Of a DNA stretch of 64,000 bases, positions 8,093 through 14,854 are shown piece by piece. The stretch's first letter is position 1, and each line of letters opens with the position of its first letter. This stretch comes from Limosilactobacillus reuteri subsp. reuteri (lineage in GTDB: Bacteria > Bacillota > Bacilli > Lactobacillales > Lactobacillaceae). The DNA is taken from positions 1,558,501-1,622,500 of the forward strand of contig NC_009513.1 of NCBI RefSeq assembly GCF_000016825.1, written 5' to 3'. The notes beneath the pieces are model-generated. The model was not told the origin of the DNA. It saw only the letters and a program-made list of their open reading frames with translations, and made no database searches. The translations under genes were made by a program, and so were the position numbers.

Positions 8093-9949
8093 TTATTTTG
8101 TGTTTCCAGTTGCAACTGGTTGCTTCTCTTTACTATTCTTCTTTTTAGAATGTTGCTGAGAGTTCCGGTGGGAATGATTATTCTGTCGTTCGTTTTTATG
8201 TGTTTGATTATTTTTATTGTTTGGTCGACGATAGTGTTGGTTTTCGGAACGATTATTACCGTTCAAAATTGTCACCATCGGAATAATCACTGGACGACGA
8301 CCGGTGCGATCATAGAGTAATTTTTGTAAACGGCTGATAATTGTCCGGTTTAATACCCGTTGATCAATGTGTTTGTGATTCTTAAATGTATTAAGGATTG
8401 CCCAGAATACTTCATGATTGGCTGCCTTAATCAGCTCTTGTGATTCATGCATATAAACAAAGCCACGAGAAACAATATCAGGCCCCGCAACAATTTGATA
8501 ATCCTTTAAGTCGACAACCGCAATCGCTGTTACGACACCTTCTTCTGAAAGCAAGCGTCGTTCGCGAATTTCTGGATTTCCAACCGTATCTCCCGCATCA
8601 CGACCATCAATATAAACATCACTAACACTATCAATATGGTCCGCCACTCGACAAGAGTCTTTCGTAAGAGCTAAAACATCCCCATTTGCAAGGACAAAGC
8701 TATTTTCCTTTGGTACACCAGTCATTTCAGCTAACTTAGTGTGAATTTTTTGCATTCGGTATTCCCCGTGAACCGGAGCAAAGAACTTAGGCTTCATTAA
8801 CCGTAGCATAAATTCTTCATCGACTTGACCACCGTGTCCTGATGTGTGGATATTATTAACATACCCGTGAATTACATTAGCCCCGCTCTCTTCAAGCTTA
8901 TTGATGAGGGCATTAACACTAGTAGTATTTCCTGGAATTGGGTTACTAGAGAAAACAACTGTATCTTCCGGCTGAATAGTAATTTGACGGTGAGTACCAT
9001 TAGCAATCCGACTAAGGGCTGCCATAGGTTCTCCCTGCGATCCAGTACACATGATCAATACTTTTTCTGGTGGATAATTGTTAATTTCATTTTGGTCAAT
9101 AAGTGAATCTTTAGGAATGTTAAGGTACCCTAATTCTTGACCAGCAGTGATTGCATTTTCCATACTGCGACCAAAAACCGCAATCTTTCGCCCTTGCGCA
9201 ATTGCGGCATCAGATGCTTCACGCAATCGATAAACATTAGATGCAAATGAGGCAAAGATAATGCGTCCCTTAATTCGTTCAAAGATCCGGCGAATATGGA
9301 TATCAACCCAGCGTTCAGACTTTGTAAATTCTGGTCGTTCAGCGTTTGTACTATCTGATGTTAAAAGGAGAACCCCATCGTCCCCTAACTTAGCCATTTG
9401 TTGAAGATTAGGACCTGGTAAATTACCAACTGGTGTTAAATCAAACTTAAAGTCACCAGTCTGGACAATGGTTCCTTGAGGAGTATGAACGGCCACACCC
9501 AGGGTATCAGGAATTGAGTGCGTTGTTCGGAAAAAGCTCACCCATAACTTCTTAAAATGAACTTCATCAAATTCATTAATTTCATGCAATTCGGCATTTC
9601 TTAGTAAGTGTTTTTCTTCCAGTTTTCCTTTAATTAATGACATTGCAAATGGTCCAGCATAAATAGGTGCATTGACCTTTTGTAAGAAGAATGGTAATCC
9701 TCCAATGTGGTCTTCGTGACCGTGAGTAATAAAGATTCCCTTAATCTTATCTTTATTTTCAATGAGGTAATCATAATTTTGAATTACGTAATCCACTCCT
9801 AGTAATTCATCTTCGGGGAATAAAACTCCACAGTCAATAACAATAATTTCATCTTGGAATTGTACACAATACATATTTTTACCAATCTCACCAAGACCAC
9901 CCATGGCGTAAAAGGCAACTTCATTGTTTTTAATCTTTAATTTTGTCAT
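8093..9949 (-). CDS. Ribonuclease J
   Basis: A metallo-beta-lactamase/beta-CASP RNase of 618 residues. The start MGGLGEIGKNMY and the Zn-binding motif HGHEDH (residues 76-81 from this start) are intact, so it should be catalytically active; B. subtilis J2, by contrast, has a degenerate motif. The beta-CASP part includes SNPIPGNT and NIHTSGHGGQ. The last 60 or so residues are a hydrophilic Asn/Lys/His/Gln-rich tail that looks disordered and may bind RNA or partners. I chose the ATG at 9949 because AGAAGGAAAGG precedes it; an upstream ATG (9979) would add ten residues without a good ribosome site. RNase J degrades and processes mRNA and rRNA from the 5' end. Which paralogue this is cannot be told here. 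Confidence 0.88.
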   Translation of the reverse strand: MTKLKIKNNEVAFYAMGGLGEIGKNMYCVQFQDEIIVIDCGVLFPEDELLGVDYVIQNYDYLIENKDKIKGIFITHGHEDHIGGLPFFLQKVNAPIYAGPFAMSLIKGKLEEKHLLRNAELHEINEFDEVHFKKLWVSFFRTTHSIPDTLGVAVHTPQGTIVQTGDFKFDLTPVGNLPGPNLQQMAKLGDDGVLLLTSDSTNAERPEFTKSERWVDIHIRRIFERIKGRIIFASFASNVYRLREASDAAIAQGRKIAVFGRSMENAITAGQELGYLNIPKDSLIDQNEINNYPPEKVLIMCTGSQGEPMAALSRIANGTHRQITIQPEDTVVFSSNPIPGNTTSVNALINKLEESGANVIHGYVNNIHTSGHGGQVDEEFMLRLMKPKFFAPVHGEYRMQKIHTKLAEMTGVPKENSFVLANGDVLALTKDSCRVADHIDSVSDVYIDGRDAGDTVGNPEIRERRLLSEEGVVTAIAVVDLKDYQIVAGPDIVSRGFVYMHESQELIKAANHEVFWAILNTFKNHKHIDQRVLNRTIISRLQKLLYDRTGRRPVIIPMVTILNGNNRSENQHYRRPNNKNNQTHKNERQNNHSHRNSQQHSKKKNSKEKQPVATGNTK

Positions 9950-10154
9950 AATACCTTTCCTTCTATAGATTTTTATCATGTTAATTAACGGAATTTAAGT
10001 AAGCCAAAAGAACCGCTTTGTTCTGACAAGGTCGGTTATTGATATTCATTTTATTATTGGCACTTAATCTTAATTATTTAATCCGTACGTAAAACTAACT
10101 ATTATTTTACCACATCTACAAAATTGAAGGTAGTAATTGCCTAATTCTTTGATT

Positions 10155-10198
10155 AAAAAAGAAGGTGGGAGAAAGTATTTATCTTTACTCCACCTTCC
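10155..10198 (-). terminator. Intrinsic terminator downstream of the 115-residue unknown gene
   Basis: AAGGTGG/CCACCTT form the base of an imperfect stem (10162-10197) with a T-run on the reverse strand (complement of 10155-10160). The rest of the 9950-10220 interval is AT-rich RNase J leader; I see only a weak imperfect hairpin at 10011-10036 in it. Confidence 0.75.
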
Positions 10199-10223
10199 TT
10201 TTTAAATCCCACTAGTTGCTTGC

Positions 10224-10571
10224 CTAATCTTCTTCTGGTAACTGTTCCTCTTTTTGTTCCCAAGCCTTCATCCAATCAACAACCGGTTCCCCATCTTCAT
10301 GAAATTTAACATTAGTCAATGCGGTTAAAATTTTTTGATAAGCTGGCTTACTTAGCCGCGTGCTTACATTAACTAATTCCTGATGACCCATAAAAGCATT
10401 ATCGCACAAGATTTGATTAATTGTAGCCATTAATTCATTAGATACTTGTGAGCTAAGGATCTCTAAACTGCCCCTACGATATTGATCAACATAAAAATTA
10501 ATAAAGGAATTAAGGGCAACTTCTTTAGCATCCTCGCTTAACTCACTATAACTTAAGCCTGTTGTAGCCAA
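10224..10571 (-). CDS. Hypothetical protein, 115 residues
   Basis: I do not recognise this family. The protein is acidic, mostly helical in appearance and has no signal peptide or membrane segment, so it should be cytoplasmic. It starts MATTGLSYSELSEDAKEVAL; this opening, with a later NFYVDQYRRG, faintly recalls small phage-like or host proteins of unknown function. AAGGAAG lies before the ATG. It is followed by a clear terminator and preceded by a MerR gene on the same strand 79 bp upstream, with which it may share a transcript. Codon use is like its neighbours. Confidence 0.75.
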   Translation of the reverse strand: MATTGLSYSELSEDAKEVALNSFINFYVDQYRRGSLEILSSQVSNELMATINQILCDNAFMGHQELVNVSTRLSKPAYQKILTALTNVKFHEDGEPVVDWMKAWEQKEEQLPEED

Positions 10572-10649
10572 TTGTTATTCTTCCTTTCTCAAATTAATTT
10601 ACTTTGGTTATCCTCTACATTTTAACCTTAACACAAAGTTTATTATCCG

Positions 10650-11096
10650 TTAATTTTCTTTCCGATCCCGAATACGAAGACTAGTCTTTTCACCATCAAT
10701 CACTGCATATACTTCTTTTGTGGAATCTTCAGCTAATGCACCCAGCTTAACTTCTCCACTATCTTCTCCAGTTTGTTCTACCTCTTTGATGCCGTCCGTA
10801 ATAAAACGGGTAAAAATCTTATGAAGCTCGCGCCGTTTTCGTTCCTTTTTTACAGCCATCGCTAAAGTAAAACCTTGATCCAAAAATACTTTAATCGTTA
10901 ATACCTGAAAAATTGTTGGAAAACTAAAATAGTGATTTTTATTCTGCTCATCTTGTTCAGATTTAATATAACCCTTTTTCTCCCAATATCTTAGTTGACT
11001 AGTAGAGACACCAGTTACACGTGCTACTTCACTCATACTAATCTTTAATTGTTTACTAGCGATCATTTTTCTAATTTTTTCAGAAAGCGGATCCAT
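10650..11096 (-). CDS. MerR-family transcriptional regulator
   Basis: A 148-residue regulator whose N-terminal winged helix is SEVARVTGVSTSQLRYWEKK followed by GYI, the MerR signature. The C-terminal part lacks a Cys metal site and ends in a charged segment, so the inducer is probably an organic compound or the protein is constitutive. I set the start at 11096 because TGGAGG stands seven bases before this ATG; an in-frame ATG at 11123 has no such site. The gene is divergent from a DHA2 drug exporter and shares with it a perfect 41-bp palindrome, so it most likely controls both. Confidence 0.85.
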   Translation of the reverse strand: MDPLSEKIRKMIASKQLKISMSEVARVTGVSTSQLRYWEKKGYIKSEQDEQNKNHYFSFPTIFQVLTIKVFLDQGFTLAMAVKKERKRRELHKIFTRFITDGIKEVEQTGEDSGEVKLGALAEDSTKEVYAVIDGEKTSLRIRDRKEN

Positions 11097-11139
11097 TATT
11101 TTCCTCCAAAGTGTATATTTCAATCATAAATTACCAAAA

Positions 11140-11191
11140 ATTCGATATCTTTGTCAAATAATTTGACAAAGATATCGAATAGTATTATATT
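11140..11191. promoter_or_regulatory. Divergent promoters around a perfect 41-bp palindrome (MerR/exporter operator)
   Basis: ATTCGATATCTTTGTCAAAT at 11140-11159 is repeated as its exact reverse complement at 11161-11180 around a single central A. Each arm contains TTGACA. On the forward strand TTGACA (11163-11168) is 17 bp from TATATT (11186-11191), a promoter for the exporter; on the reverse strand TTGACA is 18 bp from TAATTT, toward the MerR gene. Thus both -35 boxes lie inside the palindrome. A second inverted repeat TTTTCAC-att-GTGAAAA follows at 11191-11207. Binding by the adjacent MerR protein is inferred. Confidence 0.75.
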
Positions 11192-11228
11192 TTTCACATT
11201 GTGAAAAACGTAGAGGAGGATTCTATTA

Positions 11229-12737
11229 GTGAATCAAGAGCAACAACCTGTTGATATTAATGGTCAAACTTATAATCGTTCCTTAATGATCTTCGTCCTA
11301 TTAATTGGAGCTTTTTGTACCATTTTAAACCAAACTATTCTTTCAACAGCCTTTCCCGCATTAATGGATGCTTTTAATATTAGTACTGCCACCGTTCAGT
11401 GGTTAACTACTGGTTTCTTAATGGTTAATGGGATTATGATCCCCGTAAGTGCCTATTTAACCAGTCGTTTTAATACTAAGAGTCTTTTTATCATTGCTAT
11501 GTCAACCTTTGAAGTTGGGACAATCTTAGCATGGATTGCTCCATCGTTTGCCGTTTTATTAGCCGGTCGTCTTATCCAAGCGGTCGGAGTAGGAATTAAC
11601 ATGCCCCTAATGCAGAATATTATGCTGACTGTTTATCCTCCTGAGAAACGTGGCGCTGCGATGGGAGTAAACGGCCTAGTTATTGGATTAGCCCCAGCAA
11701 TCGGGCCTGCTCTATCTGGATGGGTTATCGATAGTTATAGCTGGCGGTGGCTTTTCGGAATGATCGCCCCCATTACTGCTTTAGTTATCATTGTTAGTTT
11801 TTTTGCAGTTAAAAATGTTATTCCTAATAAAAAGCCGCATCTTGACTGGCTTTCTGTTGTTATTTCAACATTAGGATTTGGGAGCATGCTTTACGGATTC
11901 TCAAGTGTCGGTGATAAGGGGTGGACAGATCCGGTTGTCCTTTCAACCATTATCATTGGGGTGATTTTAGTTGGAATTCTAATCATGCGTCAAAATAAGC
12001 TAGACGATCCGTTCCTTGAATTCAAGGTATTTGAAAGCAAAGAATTCTCCCTTGCGACCATTCTTAGTTCAATTGTAATGATGGCAATGGTTGGGGTAGA
12101 ATTCGTCATCCCTCTTTACCTTCAAATCATTCATGGAATGTCCGCCTTCCATTCAGGTCTTACCCTTTTATTTGGAGCCCTTTTCATGGGAATTATGAGT
12201 CCAATTACTGGGAACTTATTTGACCGTCATGGTGCTAAACGCTTAGCCTTTACGGGAATGTTTATCTTAACTGTTGGAACAATTCCTTTTGCCTTTATTA
12301 CTCGTGATACCCCAACTATTTATATTGTCTTCTTATATGCAGTCCGGATGTTTGGTATTTCAATGGTAATGATGCCAGTTACTACAGCGGGAATGAATTC
12401 TCTTCCTTACAATCTAATTTCGCACGGTACAGCTGTTAACAATACCATTCGTCAAGTCGCTACTTCTGTGGGAACAGCTATCATGATCTCTGTTTTGACA
12501 AATATTACCAATAGCAATCGACCTGCTCATTCACTGCTGACACAATCCCCATTACAATATAAAGCAAAGATGTTTGATGCTACTTTGATGGGGTACCATG
12601 CAGCATTCTGGTTTGCAATCGCCTTCTCACTCATTGGTTTATTCCTTACATTCTTTGTTACAAGTGGTAATGGAATTCACCTCCGCCTTGATAGCGAAGA
12701 CATTGCAGAACCAACTGATAAAGGAGGGATGAAGTAA
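11229..12737 (+). CDS. DHA2-family (EmrB/QacA-type) MFS drug exporter
   Basis: A 502-residue protein with about 14 membrane helices, the layout of DHA2 drug:H+ antiporters. The N-terminal half has NQTILSTAFPALMDAFNIST and the motif-C-like GLVIGLAPAIGPALSGWVID; the LAGRLIQAVGVGINMP segment is also typical. The start is GTG (11229), with GTAGAGGAGG ten bases upstream. It is controlled from the palindromic region shared with the divergent MerR gene, and its stop overlaps the start of the DUF4811 gene by one base, so the two are cotranslated. Export of toxic hydrophobic compounds is the probable role; the substrate is unknown. Confidence 0.9.
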   Translation: MNQEQQPVDINGQTYNRSLMIFVLLIGAFCTILNQTILSTAFPALMDAFNISTATVQWLTTGFLMVNGIMIPVSAYLTSRFNTKSLFIIAMSTFEVGTILAWIAPSFAVLLAGRLIQAVGVGINMPLMQNIMLTVYPPEKRGAAMGVNGLVIGLAPAIGPALSGWVIDSYSWRWLFGMIAPITALVIIVSFFAVKNVIPNKKPHLDWLSVVISTLGFGSMLYGFSSVGDKGWTDPVVLSTIIIGVILVGILIMRQNKLDDPFLEFKVFESKEFSLATILSSIVMMAMVGVEFVIPLYLQIIHGMSAFHSGLTLLFGALFMGIMSPITGNLFDRHGAKRLAFTGMFILTVGTIPFAFITRDTPTIYIVFLYAVRMFGISMVMMPVTTAGMNSLPYNLISHGTAVNNTIRQVATSVGTAIMISVLTNITNSNRPAHSLLTQSPLQYKAKMFDATLMGYHAAFWFAIAFSLIGLFLTFFVTSGNGIHLRLDSEDIAEPTDKGGMK

Positions 12738-13465
12738 TGGTTATTATTTTAACTTTTCTAGGAGCACTCGCCTTTTTTGCTTGCATGATGTTTATTCGGC
12801 AAAAAAGCCTGCGAATTATTTTAGCCACACTCACGGGAATTATCTTTGTGGGCTCAACTCTTTTGATGACACTAAATTACAGTCACCATTTTGGAATGCA
12901 AAAAGTTACGACAACAACCACCAAGCGGATTTACTCTGCTTCAAATTCCTCAATGCCCCTGGCAATTTATCAACCGGTTGGTAAAAGCGGCCGCGATGAT
13001 GTTTATATTTATAACACCAAAGTCAAACAAAAAACGCCTTACCATACCCAAGCAAACGAATACACCACTAGTCGAATTAAATGGACTAATGGTTCTACCC
13101 CTCAGCTCGTAACAACTGAGACGCGCTGGCAATATCGTAATAATTTTTATAAAGTCCTATATGCATGGTCAGGAATGAACAATGCATTAGTTAAGCGAAC
13201 TAACGTGCTAGAATATCCACTAATGTATGTTAAACTCACAACGAGTCAGGCAGATAAACTTGCCAGAGTTGCTAAATCTGCTACGGGTGCCAAATTACAA
13301 GCACAAGCAGCAGAACAAGGACGCGCTTTTGTTACATCAAAGGTTCAAGCAGCAATGGCTAAGAATCCTAACATGACTGCTAAACAAATTCAAGAAGTAT
13401 CAGCACAAGCAGAACAAGAATTTCAGGCCCAAAGCATTCAACAAATTTTAAAACAAGTTAAGTAA
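12737..13465 (+). CDS. DUF4811 domain protein, exporter partner
   Basis: A 242-residue protein with two N-terminal membrane helices (residues 1-50) and an extracellular beta-rich part, followed by a coiled, Ala/Gln-rich C terminus. The pattern matches DUF4811 proteins of lactobacilli, which are usually found behind a DHA2 exporter as here. Its ATG shares a base with the exporter stop codon, which supports a functional link. The molecular role is unknown; it may be an accessory subunit of the exporter. Repeat copy 2 begins seven bases after the stop codon. Confidence 0.8.
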   Translation: MVIILTFLGALAFFACMMFIRQKSLRIILATLTGIIFVGSTLLMTLNYSHHFGMQKVTTTTTKRIYSASNSSMPLAIYQPVGKSGRDDVYIYNTKVKQKTPYHTQANEYTTSRIKWTNGSTPQLVTTETRWQYRNNFYKVLYAWSGMNNALVKRTNVLEYPLMYVKLTTSQADKLARVAKSATGAKLQAQAAEQGRAFVTSKVQAAMAKNPNMTAKQIQEVSAQAEQEFQAQSIQQILKQVK

Positions 13466-13471
13466 AAAATA

Positions 13472-13672
13472 GTGAGTGGGAATTAACCTTCTCGACAAGG
13501 CGGTGGGCTAAGGATAGAACGGTGATTAGCACGGCACGGGCTGATTATCATTCGGACTTAGCCTCGAGCCTTGTGGTTACGACGCGAAGCTAGTTCCACG
13601 ATATCTTAAATAATCTTCACATAAATAGAGAGGCTGTTAAAAAAACGAAGTTTTTTCAGCCTCTCTATTTTG
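13472..13672 (+). repeat. Composite repeat-terminator element, copy 2 (full length)
   Basis: Starts with GTGAGTGGGAATTAACC seven bases after the DUF4811 stop. The centre folds as ACAAGGC..GGCTAAG against CTTAGCC..GCCTTGT, with an inner stem GAACGGTGATTAGC / GCTGATTATCATTC that needs several wobble pairs. It ends with CCACGATATCTTA (to 13606) and then the terminator hairpin AGAGAGGCTG / CAGCCTCTCT (13627-13666), which is T-flanked and serves both convergent genes. In this copy and copy 3 the right arm contains GACGCGAAGCTAGTT in place of TTAATT. Confidence 0.8.
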
Positions 13673-13675
13673 TAT

Positions 13676-14548
13676 TTAAACTAATTCAAAAAATGCTGCA
13701 GGCAATTCTGAGGTAAATGTCATTTGTTTAAGGGTGAAGGGATCGTTAAAGCTAATTTTACTTGCATGAAGCAACTGATGATCATATTTACTAGTATCGC
13801 CGCCATAAAGATGGTCACCAATTAGGGAATGACCAATAGCAGCAAAGTGAACCCTGATCTGGTGTGTGCGTCCAGTGTGAAGTCTTACCCGCACTCGTGT
13901 CCACTTTGCGCCTCGTTCTTCAACCCAATACTCGGTCAAAGCTCGTTGCCCATTCTCGTCAATTACCCGTGCAGCCTGCCCATCCTTTCTTCCAATCGGC
14001 TTGTTAATCTCGCCATGCTCGTCCATAACCTGTCCTTCTACTAAAGCGGTATATTCCTTCAGCATTTGATGTTGCTGCACTTGCTGACTGATCATACTGG
14101 AGGCGATATGATGCTTAGCGATAAGAAGTAATCCCCCCGTAAAGCGATCCAGTCGTGTAATTAAATGAGGGCGGAGATCTGCAGAATTATTTGCGATTAA
14201 GTATCCCTTTACCCGATTTAAAACCGTATCATTTTGAACGGTTGGTCCTGGGATAGAAGTCACCCCTGCTGGCTTATCTACTACCAACCAATTATCATCT
14301 TCATAAACAACATTTAAGGGCTCATTACTACTTTCAACAGTATCATCAGCTAATTCTGGTTGAGCCTTAATGGTTAAAGGTTGATTAGGAAGAATCTGGG
14401 TTGTTGGCCGTACCTTCCGATGATCAACAAGGAATTCCCCTTCACCGTTTTTAAGATCGTTAAATAAACGATGCCCCATCCCCAATGACTGAAGATACTT
14501 CTTTATTTTAATCGGTTCGGTTCCTCGGTATATCCACGTATTTTCCAT
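13676..14548 (-). CDS. RluA-family 23S/tRNA pseudouridine synthase
   Basis: A 290-residue enzyme that would isomerise uridine to pseudouridine in rRNA or tRNA. The catalytic Asp lies in PHLITRLDRFTGGLLLIAKH (about residue 135), and HTGRTHQIRVHFAAIGHSLIGD is the second conserved block. An S4-like N-terminal part is present (residues 10-65). The start at 14548 has GGAGG seven bases before it; an in-frame ATG at 14569 lies upstream of that ribosome site. The target position cannot be derived from sequence. It stands alone, convergent with the DUF4811 gene. Confidence 0.88.
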   Translation of the reverse strand: MENTWIYRGTEPIKIKKYLQSLGMGHRLFNDLKNGEGEFLVDHRKVRPTTQILPNQPLTIKAQPELADDTVESSNEPLNVVYEDDNWLVVDKPAGVTSIPGPTVQNDTVLNRVKGYLIANNSADLRPHLITRLDRFTGGLLLIAKHHIASSMISQQVQQHQMLKEYTALVEGQVMDEHGEINKPIGRKDGQAARVIDENGQRALTEYWVEERGAKWTRVRVRLHTGRTHQIRVHFAAIGHSLIGDHLYGGDTSKYDHQLLHASKISFNDPFTLKQMTFTSELPAAFFELV

Positions 14549-14581
14549 CTTAATTTCCTCCATCAACATTGAAAAAGATAC

Positions 14582-14613
14582 AAAAAAAGAGCTGATGACC
14601 TAAATCACAGCTC
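14582..14613 (-). terminator. Intrinsic terminator of tRNA-Asp
   Basis: On the reverse strand GAGCTGTGAT pairs with ATCAGCTC (one bulge) and is followed by seven T residues. It begins about 12 bases after the tRNA 3' end. Confidence 0.8.
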
Positions 14614-14625
14614 CTTAATATTGAA

Positions 14626-14700
14626 CGGTCCGTACGAGACTCGAACTCGTGATCTCATCCGTGACAGGGATGCGTCCTAAACCAACTAGACCAACGGACC
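14626..14700 (-). tRNA. tRNA-Asp (GTC)
   Basis: The reverse strand folds as a normal cloverleaf: acceptor GGTCCGT pairs with ACGGACC plus discriminator G, the anticodon loop CTGTCAC sits on an ATCC/GGAT stem and gives anticodon GTC, and the T arm is ACGAGTTCGAGTCTCGT. CCA is not encoded. A terminator follows directly. Confidence 0.95.
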
Positions 14701-14854
14701 AACTTGACAACAAATAAAAGTATACGAGATTTATCGAAATTAGTCAACAAAAATTTGTGATTTATTTTTGATTTTTCGTTTTTCCTATCTATACCGTAAA
14801 AATTATCAATAGTTTATAATGAAAGTACTAGCTATTATTAAGGAGGAGTTTTTA

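Noticed and set aside
7979..8320. Forward open frame of 113 codons
   Set aside because: It lies mostly opposite the RNase J C-terminal tail and its terminator, has no ribosome site and a composition explained by the reverse of the Asn/His-rich tail.
10011..10036. Structured RNase J leader
   Set aside because: The stem is short, with mismatches on the coding strand, so I cannot support a regulatory RNA.
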